Assembly (NCBI RefSeq): GCF_013390595.1
Contig: NZ_JACAWV010000008.1
Span: 310,001 to 374,000, forward strand
Reading direction: 5' to 3'
Length of the DNA: 64,000 nucleotides
Source of the DNA: Rhizobium sp. RM
GTDB lineage: Bacteria; Pseudomonadota; Alphaproteobacteria; Rhizobiales; Rhizobiaceae
The notes under the pieces are model-generated. The model saw nothing but the letters and a program-made list of their open reading frames with translations, did not search any database and was not told the origin of the DNA. Positions 39,048-48,198 of this stretch are shown here, piece after piece. Position numbers and translations under genes: made by a program. The first letter of the stretch is position 1, and every line of letters starts with the position of its first letter.

Positions 39048-39071
39048 GCGGACCTGCTTTGACAGGTCCGC
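39048..39071 (+). repeat. Hairpin in the argD-argF gap
   Basis: GCGGACCTG (39048-39056), CTTTGA, CAGGTCCGC (39063-39071), a perfect 9-bp stem with no T-run. It may tune relative expression of the two genes. Confidence 0.6.
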
Positions 39072-39091
39072 AAGCATTGGGACAGGGTAGC

Positions 39092-40009
39092 ATGGCTTCA
39101 CCAAAACATTTTCTCGACCTCTCTGCCGTCGGCTCAGAGGATTTGCGGACAATTCTCGACGATGCGCGGGTGCGCAAGATCGCCACGAAAAACGGTACGG
39201 CAGAAAAGCCGCTTGCCGGCAAAATGCTGGCGATGATTTTCGAAAAGCCCTCTACCCGAACCCGTGTTTCCTTTGACGTAGGCATGCGCCAGCTCGGTGG
39301 CGAAACGCTTTTCCTCTCCGGTACAGAGATGCAGCTTGGCCGCGCCGAGACCATCGGCGACACTGCCAAGGTGTTGTCGCGTTATGTGGACGCGATCATG
39401 ATCCGCACCACGGATCACACCCGCCTGCTCGAACTTGCTGAACACGCAACCGTTCCTGTCATCAACGGCCTCACAGATGACACCCATCCCTGCCAGATCA
39501 TGGCCGATATCCTGACGTTCGAAGAACATCGTGGTCCGGTGAAGGGCAAGACGATTGCCTGGACAGGCGACGGCAACAATGTGCTGCATTCCTTCGTGGA
39601 AGGCTCCGCACGCTTTGGCTACCGGATGAACATGGCCGTGCCGATGGGCTCTGAGCCACACGACAAGTTCCTGAACTGGGCCCGCAACAATGGTGGTGAC
39701 ATCATGCTCTGCCACGATGCCGACAAGGCCGTTGCCGGTGCGGATTGCGTGGTCACCGATACCTGGGTCTCGATGAACCAGGAACACAAGGCGCGCGGCC
39801 ACAACATCTTCCAGCCCTATCAGGTCAATGAAGCCCTGATGGCGAAGGCCGACAAGGATGCAGTCTTCATGCATTGCCTGCCGGCTCACCGTGGTGAGGA
39901 AGTGACCGACGCAGTCATCGACGGATCGCAATCGGTCGTTTTCGATGAAGCCGAAAACCGCCTGCATGCGCAGAAGTCCGTCATTGCATGGTGCATGGGC
40001 GTCATCTGA
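39092..40009 (+). CDS. argF: Ornithine carbamoyltransferase
   Basis: Makes citrulline from ornithine and carbamoyl phosphate. The 305 residues show the carbamoyl-phosphate motif [24 protein letters not shown], and the ornithine-site motif [12 protein letters not shown]. The ATG at 39092 was chosen from homology; the frame runs open to 39059. It is in the argD operon. Confidence 0.96.
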   Translation: MASPKHFLDLSAVGSEDLRTILDDARVRKIATKNGTAEKPLAGKMLAMIFEKPSTRTRVSFDVGMRQLGGETLFLSGTEMQLGRAETIGDTAKVLSRYVDAIMIRTTDHTRLLELAEHATVPVINGLTDDTHPCQIMADILTFEEHRGPVKGKTIAWTGDGNNVLHSFVEGSARFGYRMNMAVPMGSEPHDKFLNWARNNGGDIMLCHDADKAVAGADCVVTDTWVSMNQEHKARGHNIFQPYQVNEALMAKADKDAVFMHCLPAHRGEEVTDAVIDGSQSVVFDEAENRLHAQKSVIAWCMGVI

Positions 40010-40254
40010 CGTTCTCCGCACCGCTTGCATGCGGTATCGCAGCAGGTTCTTGAACTTTGCTGCGCCTATAACCATCTGAGGGACTTCAAAGGGCTCGCCG
40101 GAAATTACCTGGCGGGCCATCGTCACGTTTTGCACGATTTTGTCTGGCAGTGGTTTCTCTCTCCGGCAACGTGTGCGACAAGCAAAAAAACGAAAGTCGG
40201 AACGCCGGGCATTGTCCGGTTGCGGCGCATTTGGCTGCGCCAAGGAGTATGGAT

Positions 40255-41244
40255 ATGGCAGACGCAACAGTTGAACTGGATGATCTCGATTTTGCCGGCG
40301 ACGATAAGGTCGTGCCGTTTCAGGTCGAAGGTCTGGACGTGCGCGGTCGCGCCGTTCAGGTTGGGCCGCTGCTGAATGCTATTCTTGAGCGCCATAATTA
40401 CCCCGAGCCGGTTGCCCGCTTGTTGGCAGAGGCAACGGTCCTGACGGCTTTGATCGGCACCTCGCTGAAGTTTTCCGGCAAGCTGACGGTTCAGACGAAG
40501 GGTGATGGCCCCGTCGATCTGCTTGTCGCGGATTTCTCTGCGCCTGAGAGCATGCGCGCCTATGCGCGGTTTGATGATGAGCGGCTGGCCGAAGCTACGG
40601 CTGCTGGCGCAACCTCGCCGGAGCAGTTGCTGGGAACGGGCATTCTGGCCTTCACCATCGATCAGGGCGCGGGCATGCAGCCTTATCAGGGTATCGTGCC
40701 GCTCGACGGTTCGTCGCTTGAAGAGATTGCCGGTGTCTACTTCCGTCAGTCGGAACAGCTTCCCACACGGGTGCGGCTCGGTGTGGCGGAGTTCTTTGAC
40801 CGTGATGCCAACGGCAAGCCACGCCACGGATGGCGGGCAGGGGGCGTGATTGCCCAGTTCCTGCCGCAGGCCCCGGAACGGCTCCGTTCGCGTGATCTTC
40901 ATGGCGGTGATGGCGACGAGAACGGTCATGGTCATGTCGAAGACGATGCATGGACGGAAGCGGTGACCTTGCTGGATACGGTGGACACCGACGAACTCAC
41001 CGACCCGCAGGTGCCGGTTGAGCGACTGTTGTATCGTCTTTTCCATGAGCGCGGCGTGCGCATCTACGAACCGCAATCGGTCGTCGATCGCTGCAATTGT
41101 TCTCGCGAAAAGATCAAGGGCGTGTTGAGCGGCTTTACGGCCGAGGAGATTGAGGTAAGCCAGGAAGACGGTGCGATTGCCGTGACCTGCGAGTTCTGCT
41201 CCACCACCTATCGGTACGACGTCAGCGAACTCGAGAACGCCTGA
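40255..41244 (+). CDS. hslO: Hsp33 redox-regulated chaperone
   Basis: Holdase switched on by oxidation. The 329 residues end with the zinc site that acts as redox switch: C-x-C in DRCNCSREK and C-x-x-C in CEFCSTTY. The N-terminal domain includes KFSGKLTVQTKGDGPVDLLV. I start at ATG 40255 because AAGGAG lies 7 bases upstream; an ATG 6 bases earlier is too close to it. A His/Asp/Gly-rich insertion (HGGDGDENGHGHVEDD) is near residue 220. Confidence 0.93.
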   Translation: MADATVELDDLDFAGDDKVVPFQVEGLDVRGRAVQVGPLLNAILERHNYPEPVARLLAEATVLTALIGTSLKFSGKLTVQTKGDGPVDLLVADFSAPESMRAYARFDDERLAEATAAGATSPEQLLGTGILAFTIDQGAGMQPYQGIVPLDGSSLEEIAGVYFRQSEQLPTRVRLGVAEFFDRDANGKPRHGWRAGGVIAQFLPQAPERLRSRDLHGGDGDENGHGHVEDDAWTEAVTLLDTVDTDELTDPQVPVERLLYRLFHERGVRIYEPQSVVDRCNCSREKIKGVLSGFTAEEIEVSQEDGAIAVTCEFCSTTYRYDVSELENA

Positions 41245-41257
41245 CAAAAACAGCGAA

Positions 41258-41287
41258 GCCGCACCGGTCCTCTGGTGCGGCCTTTTT
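41258..41287. terminator. Bidirectional terminator between hslO and apaG
   Basis: GCCGCACC (41258-41265) pairs with GGTGCGGC (41274-41281), followed by five T, between convergent genes. Confidence 0.85.
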
Positions 41288-41293
41288 CAAATC

Positions 41294-41686
41294 TTAGTTC
41301 AGCACACGCAGAAGTCCTGGCGAATCCAGCGAAAACGCAGGTATCGTTACAGTGAACACTTCGCCGCTGTCTGCTTCCATTTCATAATGGCCAAACATCA
41401 GTCCCGATGGTGTGTCCAGCGGACAACCGGATGAATATTCGTAGGTGTCGCCCGGTTTCAGATGCGGCTTTTCACCAACGACGCCAGGTCCGTAGACCTC
41501 ATCCACCTGTCCATTCTGATCGGTAATGTGCCAGTATCGGTTCACGAGCGTCACTGACAGGTCTGAGTTGTTGGAGATCACGACTTTGTAACCCCAAACA
41601 TAGCGGTCGTCATCCGGATCGGATTGTTCTTCGAGATAATACGGATCAACCGTCACCTCGATGTCCCTTGTCAGAGCACGGTACAT
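41294..41686 (-). CDS. apaG: ApaG domain protein
   Basis: 130-residue immunoglobulin-like protein of the ApaG family (linked to Co2+/Mg2+ tolerance; biochemical role uncertain). Conserved parts are [20 protein letters not shown] and [27 protein letters not shown] precedes the ATG at 41684-41686. Confidence 0.93.
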   Translation of the reverse strand: MYRALTRDIEVTVDPYYLEEQSDPDDDRYVWGYKVVISNNSDLSVTLVNRYWHITDQNGQVDEVYGPGVVGEKPHLKPGDTYEYSSGCPLDTPSGLMFGHYEMEADSGEVFTVTIPAFSLDSPGLLRVLN

Positions 41687-41877
41687 ACGCGCCACCTCGA
41701 ATATTATGCCTTGTGCCTGCATTCTACACTATAGGAGCTGCTTATCGTCAAGAAAATGAACGACTTGCGGAGGTCTTGGGGCTCCAGCCGCTCGGGTTTC
41801 GTCCATTAGGGATAACGATAAAGGTAAATTTCGGTTGCCCGAACCAGGCAGTTAAAATCTGAAACCCAATATGTGGA

Positions 41878-41907
41878 CCCTGGCCTGACGTTGTCGCCGG
41901 GCCAGGG
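41878..41907 (-). terminator. Inverted repeat downstream of metZ
   Basis: CCCTGGCC (41878-41885) and GGCCAGGG (41900-41907) are perfect 8-base arms. It lies just after the metZ stop, so it probably ends or protects that mRNA; the T-run is poor. Confidence 0.5.
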
Positions 41908-41914
41908 CAGGAGC

Positions 41915-43099
41915 TTAAGCGGAGACCGCTTCGAGAGCTTTCGCGAAGTCTTCCAGCAGATCGTCGGTGTCCTCGATGCCGCAAGAAAGACGCAGCGTGC
42001 CGCCGGAAATGCCGAGTTCAGCGCGCGCCTCGTCGGTCAGGTTCTTGTGCGTCGTTGTGCCCGGATGCGTGATCAGGCTCTTTGCATCGCCGAGATTGTT
42101 GGAAATCTTGACGACCTCCAGCGCGTTCTGCAGTGCGAAGGCCGCATCCTTGCCGCCCTTCAGTTCAAACGCCACCAGCGTCGAGCCGCCGGTCATCTGC
42201 TTTGCAATGATGTCAGCTTGCGGGTGATCGGCACGGCCTGGATAGATGACCTTCGCAACCTTGCTGTTGCCAGCCAGGAAATCGGCGATCTTGCCTGCGT
42301 TCGCCGTCTGTTGGCGTACGCGCAGCGGCAGGGTTTCGATACCCTTCAGCAGCGTCCAGGCGTTAAACGGCGACATCGCCGGGCCTGTATGGCGGAAGTA
42401 ATCCTGCAGTTCCTCTTCGATCCACTTCTTGTCGGAAAGGATGACGCCGCCGAGGCAGCGGCCCTGGCCGTCAATGTGCTTCGTCGCGGAATAGACAACG
42501 ATATGTGCGCCGAGTTCCAGCGGCTTCTGGAAAAGCGGTGTGGCAAATACGTTGTCGACGACAACCTTCGCGCCAATCTGGTTGGCAAGCTTGGCAACAC
42601 CGGCGATGTCGACCACCTCAAGTGTCGGGTTGGTCGGGCTTTCGAGGAAGAACAGCTTGGTGTTCGGCTGGATCGCCTGTTCCCAGTTGGCCAGATCGCG
42701 GCCGTCGATCAGGGTGCACTCGATGCCGTATTTCGGGGCAAGTGTTTCCACCACCCAGCGGCACGAACCAAACAGTGCGCGCGCTGCAACGATATGATCG
42801 CCGGCGCGAAGCTGGCACATGATTGCTGCGGTGACGGCAGCCATGCCGGAGGCAAGCGCGCGGGCGTCTTCGGCACCTTCCAGCAGGCACATGCGCTTTT
42901 CGAACATGTCGTTGGTCGGGCTTGCGTAACGTGCGTAGATGAAGCCGTCAGTCTCACCCTTGAAGCGTGCTTCCGCAGCCTCGGAGTTTTCATAGACGAA
43001 ACCCTGCGTCAGATAGATCGCCTCAGACGTCTCACCGTACGGGGAGCGTAGCGTACCGCCGTGAACCAGTTGGGTTGCCGGGCGCCATTTATTGCTCAT
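41915..43099 (-). CDS. metZ: O-succinylhomoserine sulfhydrylase
   Basis: PLP enzyme making homocysteine directly from O-succinylhomoserine and sulfide. It belongs to the Cys/Met metabolism family, 394 residues, with PLP motif FFLESPTNPTLEVVDIAG and Schiff-base Lys in VVYSATKHIDGQGR. Separation from cystathionine enzymes rests on the SAM-II leader and alphaproteobacterial context. AAGGTG lies 7 bases before the ATG. Confidence 0.9.
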   Translation of the reverse strand: MSNKWRPATQLVHGGTLRSPYGETSEAIYLTQGFVYENSEAAEARFKGETDGFIYARYASPTNDMFEKRMCLLEGAEDARALASGMAAVTAAIMCQLRAGDHIVAARALFGSCRWVVETLAPKYGIECTLIDGRDLANWEQAIQPNTKLFFLESPTNPTLEVVDIAGVAKLANQIGAKVVVDNVFATPLFQKPLELGAHIVVYSATKHIDGQGRCLGGVILSDKKWIEEELQDYFRHTGPAMSPFNAWTLLKGIETLPLRVRQQTANAGKIADFLAGNSKVAKVIYPGRADHPQADIIAKQMTGGSTLVAFELKGGKDAAFALQNALEVVKISNNLGDAKSLITHPGTTTHKNLTDEARAELGISGGTLRLSCGIEDTDDLLEDFAKALEAVSA

Positions 43100-43116
43100 G
43101 TGATCACCTTCAAAAC

Positions 43117-43146
43117 AAAAAAACCGGCCGCAAAAGCAGACCGGTT
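43117..43146 (-). terminator. Attenuator terminator between the riboswitch and metZ
   Basis: On the minus strand AACCGG and CCGGTT flank the stretch TCTGCTTTTGCGG and run into seven T. Its 5' arm overlaps the CCGGTC that can pair with AGACCGG of the riboswitch, a typical expression platform. Confidence 0.65.
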
Positions 43147-43153
43147 ACAAGCA

Positions 43154-43214
43154 CCCGGTCTTTTTAGCCACTTGTTTAACGTGGCTGCAAGCCGACCGGC
43201 CAAATCACCACGGG
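43154..43214 (-). ncRNA. SAM-II riboswitch in the metZ leader
   Basis: The minus strand reads CCGTGGTGATTTGGCCGGTC, then GGCTTGCAGCCACGTTAAAC, then AAGTGGCTAAAAAGACCGG. This is the SAM-II (metA motif) layout: the P1 stem CCGGTC/GACCGG, the conserved GTGATTT, the GCCAC/GTGGC pairing and the A-rich 3' tail that makes the pseudoknot. SAM-II leaders are known upstream of alphaproteobacterial metA and metZ/metC. High S-adenosylmethionine should lower metZ expression. Confidence 0.88.
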
Positions 43215-43293
43215 ATAAGCTTGCCTTACTGCCGTTACTGGCTTGCGTCAATGCTTTCCTTTTGGTTTTGTCGCCACAAAAGGGATGATGAAA

Positions 43294-44391
43294 ATGACGA
43301 GAACGACAGGCATACTGGCAGATGGCGCAATCAAGGCATTGTTTGCCAGCGGTAAGCTGAAAAGCGAAGCGCCTCTGGATGCCGATCAGGTGCAGCCTGC
43401 CAGTCTCGATCTCAGATTGGGTTCGAAGGCTTATCGCGTTCGCGCCAGCTTCATGCCTGGCCCCGGCACACCGGTACTCGACAAGCTTAATCGCCTGAGA
43501 TTGCACGAAGTCGACCTCAGTGAGGGGGCGGTACTGGAAACCGGCTGCGTCTATATCGTTCCCCTGATGGAGAGCCTCGCTTTGCCTGCCGACATGTCGG
43601 CATCGGCCAATCCGAAAAGTTCGACAGGCCGTCTCGATATCTTCACGCGCGTCATCACCGACAATGCGCAGGAATTCGACAAGATCCCGGCTGGCTACAC
43701 TGGCCCTCTCTACCTCGAAATCAGCCCGCGCACGTTCCCGATCGTCGTGCGCCGCGGTTCGCGCCTGTCGCAGATCCGCTTCCGCATGGGGCAGTCCCTG
43801 CTCAACGAAAGCGAATTGCTCGGCCTTCATGCCGCAGAAACGCTGGTTGCCAGTGAAACCCCGAATGTTACGGGTGGCGGTATCGCGCTTTCCATCGACC
43901 TCAAAGGTTTCGGGGATGATGGCCTGATCGGTTATCGCGGCAAACACCATACCGCGGTTATCGATGTCGACAAGAAAGCCCAGCACGACGTTCTGGATTT
44001 CTGGGAGCCGCTTTATGCACGTGGCCGTGCCGAACTGATCCTTGACCCCGATGAATTCTACATTCTCGTGTCACGCGAAGCAGTGCATGTGCCGCCGCTT
44101 TTCGCGGCAGAAATGACACCGTTCGATCCCCTGGTCGGCGAATTCCGCGTTCACTATGCCGGCTTCTTCGATCCGGGCTTTGGTCATGCACAGGCGGGCG
44201 GCACGGGTAGCCGCGCCGTTCTGGAAGTGCGCAGCCATGAAGTCCCGTTCATTCTTGAACATGGCCAGATTGTTGGACGCCTTGTCTATGAACATATGCT
44301 GGAGAAGCCGGAAGGCCTCTACGGTTCCGGCCTCGGCTCGAACTATCAGGCACAGGGCCTGAAGCTCTCCAAGCATTTCCGGGCCGCCTAA
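43294..44391 (+). CDS. dcd: 2'-deoxycytidine 5'-triphosphate deaminase
   Basis: Deaminates dCTP to dUTP for thymidylate supply. The 365-residue form is a duplicated dCTP deaminase/dUTPase fold found in alphaproteobacteria. Motifs: QVQPASLDLRLGSKAYR, NPKSSTGRLDIFTRVI in the first half and AGFFDPGFGHAQAGGTGSRA in the second. ATGs at 43285, 43288 and 43294 are all possible; I prefer 43294 for its distance from AAAGGG. Confidence 0.87.
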   Translation: MTRTTGILADGAIKALFASGKLKSEAPLDADQVQPASLDLRLGSKAYRVRASFMPGPGTPVLDKLNRLRLHEVDLSEGAVLETGCVYIVPLMESLALPADMSASANPKSSTGRLDIFTRVITDNAQEFDKIPAGYTGPLYLEISPRTFPIVVRRGSRLSQIRFRMGQSLLNESELLGLHAAETLVASETPNVTGGGIALSIDLKGFGDDGLIGYRGKHHTAVIDVDKKAQHDVLDFWEPLYARGRAELILDPDEFYILVSREAVHVPPLFAAEMTPFDPLVGEFRVHYAGFFDPGFGHAQAGGTGSRAVLEVRSHEVPFILEHGQIVGRLVYEHMLEKPEGLYGSGLGSNYQAQGLKLSKHFRAA

Positions 44392-44447
44392 ATAGATCCA
44401 GTACCGCTTGACAGTTTTTACGAACTGTCGGAATTGTTGTGCAGCAG

Positions 44448-44521
44448 GCGGGTGTAGCTCAATGGTAGAGCAGCAGCTTCCCAAGCTGAATACGAGGGTT
44501 CGATTCCCTTCACCCGCTCCA
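44448..44521 (+). tRNA. tRNA-Gly (anticodon CCC), prophage attachment gene
   Basis: 74-base cloverleaf: acceptor GCGGGTG with CACCCGC, anticodon loop TTCCCAA (anticodon CCC, reads GGG), T-arm GGTTCGATTC, encoded CCA. It is the last core gene before the prophage. The 3' half remains intact, as expected when an integrase uses a tRNA 3' end as attB. Confidence 0.95.
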
Positions 44522-44770
44522 GCTTATTTCTCAGGGCTTTCCGCTGTTTTTGGCCCTCAGAACAAACCGTGAGTTTTACAGCTAGTTTTACAACCAGTGT
44601 TCGCGTTTCGTGCGAAGCAATTCGCTGCCTGTTTTGCTGACCGTGAACCCGCGCGCACCTTGGTGTTATTCTTTCGTCATAATCTGCGCATTCAGGTTGA
44701 ATGACTGACGAGACATAACCTATACAGGTGAGCTGATCAGCTAGTCCTTCGCGATGCTGCAAATATACAG
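44522..44770. other. attL flank and cassette leader
   Basis: 249 bases between the tRNA and the first cassette gene. The attL core should include the end of the tRNA-Gly. I see no gene; a minus-strand frame across it is an artefact of the tRNA. The cassette promoter should be here but no good -35/-10 pair stands out. Confidence 0.5.
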
Positions 44771-46252
44771 ATGGGGTGCAGTGTGCCGGACTGGTGGGAA
44801 AGAGCGGGATACACGAAGCAAGAAGCGTCGCTCCTTCAGCGCGCGTTACTGCGATTGGAGTTGCGATATCGAAGCCCGCATCGGTTTGCAAAAAAAAGCG
44901 GCGTTTCGGCAAAATTCAACCGGACTCGATTTGCCGCTCAGAAAAGGAGAAAGGTTCTCAAGTCTCTCCAGAGACCTTTGCCGAGAAATCTGCCTAAGGA
45001 GCTTTTGATAGCAAAACCGAGGGTAAACGACAGCCTCGGTTCACTCTGTCCTGACCGGCTCATGAGATGGGTTCCGATCCTGTCTAGGACCAAGGTGATT
45101 GACGTCGATCTGACCCACTTTTCCTTTCTAGATAATCCTATTGCGACTATGGAAGCCTTCGCGGAGATCGCCAGGGCTGAGCTAGAGGGAATAAACGTCA
45201 GCTTGAATTTCAAGGATCAGAATTGCCTAGACGTCGGGGCGATGTTACTTCTTGAAGAAATCTGGCCTCACCTTTGTCCCGTCTTCAACGGTGGGCAGAT
45301 TCAGCCGATGGTCGCTCAAATGTTTGAGGCTGTTGGCCTGAGGAAGGTGATGGGATGGAAGCCGCTCACAGCGTCAGAGCGCAACATTGATATTTTCCCC
45401 TTTCCCTTCAGACGTCAAAACCGTAGCGGGCGCCCTACGTCCAAGGGCGTAGAACCGCAGACGTCTGCGATCGTAGCTACGCTGGTTGTCCGCTTTATTG
45501 ATCAATCTCTTCGGCAGACCTCGCGAGTTTCCCTTACGCGGAAGGCACGGCAGAATTTTCATGGACTGATTGGTGAGATTTTAGATAACGCCGGTGCGCA
45601 TTCCTCGCCAGACCAGAAGGGTGGTTACAGCATTTGTGGATTTCTTGAGCGTAGAGAGGGCGAGGATGGAGATATTTTTCGCTTCAACCTGAGCTTTTTA
45701 AGTATGGGCCAGACAATTGCTGACGGCCTTGCCAAGGCGCCGGCAGGGATTAGCAAGGGAATGACTGAATATGTCGATCTGCATAAGAGTGCCCCCGGCC
45801 TTACGGAGGAAAATCTTAGGACCGTTTATGCACTAAGGGATGGGGTGACAAGGCTTCCAGAAAAGCTCAATGTGGTAGGAAATAAGTCGCTTGGTGGAAC
45901 CGGCCTCGCAGACATACTTGATTTTTTTGCTGGACTAGCGCTACTTGCTGATCCTAAGGACAGTCCAAAGCTCGCAATCGTAAGCGGCAACACCTACGTG
46001 CAAGCTTCAGGACGCTATTCTAGGGCCAAACGTTTTACTCCTGCGGGTATGACGGAGGTGAGTTCGGTAGTACCGCGTGAACTATGGTTTAACGAAATGA
46101 ACGTAAAATCGGAACCGCCCGATGTTCGACACGTTTATTCGCTTCCTGGAAGGCTGCAGGGTACACTGGTTACGCTTGGGTTCAATCTTGACCCACATCT
46201 GGTAGAGAAGTTGAAAGATGCAAAGAATGGATCAAACGATGACAAAGGTTGA
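44771..46252 (+). CDS. GHKL-type ATPase with N-terminal STAS-like region (cassette gene 1)
   Basis: 493-residue protein of unknown role. A basic N-terminus (1-85) is followed by a STAS-like alpha/beta segment (about 110-200: VIDVDLTHFSFLDN, LDVGAMLLLEEIW, MFEAVGLRKVMG) and a histidine-kinase-type ATPase domain. The N-box GEILDNAGAHS (Glu269, Asn273) and the glycine-rich lid GNKSLGGTGLADI (about 370) are intact, but there is no H-box, so it is not a classical sensor kinase. It overlaps gene 2. Low GC suggests recent transfer. The true start may be downstream of 44771. Confidence 0.75.
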   Translation: MGCSVPDWWERAGYTKQEASLLQRALLRLELRYRSPHRFAKKSGVSAKFNRTRFAAQKRRKVLKSLQRPLPRNLPKELLIAKPRVNDSLGSLCPDRLMRWVPILSRTKVIDVDLTHFSFLDNPIATMEAFAEIARAELEGINVSLNFKDQNCLDVGAMLLLEEIWPHLCPVFNGGQIQPMVAQMFEAVGLRKVMGWKPLTASERNIDIFPFPFRRQNRSGRPTSKGVEPQTSAIVATLVVRFIDQSLRQTSRVSLTRKARQNFHGLIGEILDNAGAHSSPDQKGGYSICGFLERREGEDGDIFRFNLSFLSMGQTIADGLAKAPAGISKGMTEYVDLHKSAPGLTEENLRTVYALRDGVTRLPEKLNVVGNKSLGGTGLADILDFFAGLALLADPKDSPKLAIVSGNTYVQASGRYSRAKRFTPAGMTEVSSVVPRELWFNEMNVKSEPPDVRHVYSLPGRLQGTLVTLGFNLDPHLVEKLKDAKNGSNDDKG

Positions 46253-46568
46253 TCTTCAGAGGCTTACAAAAGGTGAAGTTGCTGTTCTCTTGGGATTCGA
46301 GTACGGCAAGCGCGCCCGTGGGCACTTTAATCTTGATGCATTGGACGATGATGTCGAACCGGTCGAACTCGTCCTGCCTGAGGACTTGGACACCATTGCT
46401 CCGTCTTTTGTGCAAGGCTTCTTTGGGAAGAGTGCGCTGAAGTTTGGCAACAAGGAGCGGTTTTACCAGCATTATCTCTTCAGAGGCTGGCCTGAAGACA
46501 TGCTTCTTCAAATCGATACTGGCCTGTCACGTGCGCTGATGGATCGTTCATCGGCAGTCTCTCATTGA
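46218..46568 (+). CDS. DUF4325/STAS-like protein (cassette gene 2)
   Basis: 116 residues, or 109 if it starts at the ATG 46239. The core LVLPEDLDTIAPSFVQGFFG followed by SALKFGNKERFYQHYLF matches the STAS-like DUF4325 pattern, a small domain often found next to or fused with GHKL ATPases. It starts 14-35 bases inside gene 1, so the two are translationally coupled. An anti-sigma/anti-anti-sigma-like partnership is the natural analogy, unproven here. Confidence 0.7.
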   Translation: MQRMDQTMTKVDLQRLTKGEVAVLLGFEYGKRARGHFNLDALDDDVEPVELVLPEDLDTIAPSFVQGFFGKSALKFGNKERFYQHYLFRGWPEDMLLQIDTGLSRALMDRSSAVSH

Positions 46569-47179
46569 CCCAAGCAGACTTGTGGTCATGGCTGGAGACC
46601 TTTTGGTCTTGGATCGTGATCGCTGGAGAATATGTTAAGACTCTAGCGGTCGGGTTTTGGGAGCTGGAGCTCAAAGACAAACTGACAATCGGCGGCTTGG
46701 GGGTGACGTTCGGTTTCAGTTGCCTGAACTTCAGGCGTACATCACAAGCGCTGAAGGGTACAAAAGCCAACAACCGTGCGGCCAGCTTCGAGCGCGTCAA
46801 CGGGCCGGCGCTCAATGAGTTTTTCAAAGAGATAAATGAAATCGGTCGTGAAATTTCGGTGGGCGTTAAAGGCTTCGACGATTTAGCTTCCGCTCAGACA
46901 TTTTTCAAAGAAAAGGTAAAAACTCGCGTCATCAAGGCAGAGCATATGCTCGTCACCGAGATTTATCGAATTTCAGACAGTGCACTCGTGAAAGACGGCA
47001 CGCCATGGAAGGCTGTGTCCAAAAGCGATAATTGGGAAGAGATTAATAGGGTCACTACGACCTTTATGTCCGCGTCTGATTTGGATGTTGCGATCGCTCA
47101 TTTTGAGGTCATTAGACGAAATCTCAATGAAATTGCGAAAAGCTTGGAAAAGGTGCGGGGTGACGAAAATAATCTCTAA
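46565..47179 (+). CDS. Membrane-anchored helical protein (cassette gene 3)
   Basis: 204 residues of unknown family. Residues 6-60 contain a Trp-rich amphipathic helix and a hydrophobic segment (LTIGGLGVTFGFSCL), then RRT on the cytoplasmic side. The rest is charged and helical (ASFERVNGPALNEFFKEINE). It begins with TTG overlapping the gene 2 stop (TTGA). Its stop overlaps the convergent integrase stop by two bases (CTAA). The ATPase, STAS-like and membrane trio reads as one operon. Confidence 0.68.
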   Translation: MTQADLWSWLETFWSWIVIAGEYVKTLAVGFWELELKDKLTIGGLGVTFGFSCLNFRRTSQALKGTKANNRAASFERVNGPALNEFFKEINEIGREISVGVKGFDDLASAQTFFKEKVKTRVIKAEHMLVTEIYRISDSALVKDGTPWKAVSKSDNWEEINRVTTTFMSASDLDVAIAHFEVIRRNLNEIAKSLEKVRGDENNL

Positions 47180-48198
47180 CTATTTTTTTGAGCATTCAGG
47201 AGTCTGATCATTTCCTTCGTGGCGGACTGACGGCCAACGTAACGGCGAATAATCTTCTCAACCTCTTCTTCTTTCCAAGCCATGATTTCGGCGATCACGC
47301 GAATGGATAGTCCTGCCGTATAGAACTTGGTTGCAGCTGTTCCTCGCAGATCATGAAAGTGGAGATCGTGGTCGAGCATCTCCGCCTTTTCCTTTGCCCG
47401 CCAGAACGCCGTGTTGTAGCCGTCTTGTTTCCACGGCTTCTTCTTCGTGCTGGTTAGAACGATGGGAGATCTCTTTGGGATCTTGGCCAGGATCTCATTC
47501 AGTGCGTCGTAGCGCGGAATGATAGCCTGCCTGCGGTGCTTGCTCTTGCCGGTCGAGATCACGATGGCATCCGGCCCTATATGCGACCATGACAATTTGA
47601 GCAGGTCGCCAATTCGCAAGCCGGTATGGGCTGCGAGGTCGATCACCCACCTCGCTTCGTCTGATGAGCATCCCGCCTTCACCTGGTTGATGTCGGCATC
47701 TGTCCAGATAATCTCCGAACGATCAGAACTATATAGGTGTTTGATGCCCTCGGCAGGATTGGAGCTGAGTTTGCCCATGGGGTCGACGCCGTGCGACAGG
47801 ATGCGAGACAGAACCTGCAAGCCTGTGTCCGCTGCGCGCGGGGTTTCGCTGTACTGGCCTCTCCACTGCCTGATACGAGGCCGGATTTTTTCGGATCTGT
47901 TGAACTGCGTTATGCTCAGATTGCCGAAATGATCCGTGATCTTGTCGATCCAAGGACTCCAAACACGCTTAGTGCTGTCGGCCAACTTTTTAAACTCGGT
48001 CGCTTTGTAGTTCGTGATGATTGATCGGAAGCGCCCGCTATCGGGCTCCAATCTATTGGCTACGGCTTCATTGTAGGAAGCCATGAAGCGCGTCGTTCCC
48101 GGCTCCCCGTCGAGCCTTGGGCCACCGCGCCACGCATAGTAGTAAACATTCCCTTTGACCCTGACGGTGTGGATGCCTTTGAGTTCAACTGTAACCAT
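47176..48198 (-). CDS. int: Phage tyrosine integrase
   Basis: Site-specific recombinase of 340 residues that should join phage attP to the tRNA-Gly 3' end. Catalytic residues: Arg in AAHTGLRIGDLLKLSW, Lys in STGKSKHRRQ, His-x-x-Arg in HFHDLRGTAATKFY, and Tyr in IIRRYVGRQSA. It is the last gene of the leftward early operon. The start at 48196-48198 overlaps the previous gene by 14 bases. Confidence 0.95.
   Translation of the reverse strand: MVTVELKGIHTVRVKGNVYYYAWRGGPRLDGEPGTTRFMASYNEAVANRLEPDSGRFRSIITNYKATEFKKLADSTKRVWSPWIDKITDHFGNLSITQFNRSEKIRPRIRQWRGQYSETPRAADTGLQVLSRILSHGVDPMGKLSSNPAEGIKHLYSSDRSEIIWTDADINQVKAGCSSDEARWVIDLAAHTGLRIGDLLKLSWSHIGPDAIVISTGKSKHRRQAIIPRYDALNEILAKIPKRSPIVLTSTKKKPWKQDGYNTAFWRAKEKAEMLDHDLHFHDLRGTAATKFYTAGLSIRVIAEIMAWKEEEVEKIIRRYVGRQSATKEMIRLLNAQKNS

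Noticed and set aside
44418-44912. Minus-strand frame with KGIEPSYSAWEAAALPLSY across tRNA-Gly
   Set aside because: Same kind of tRNA artefact, extending into the non-coding cassette leader.
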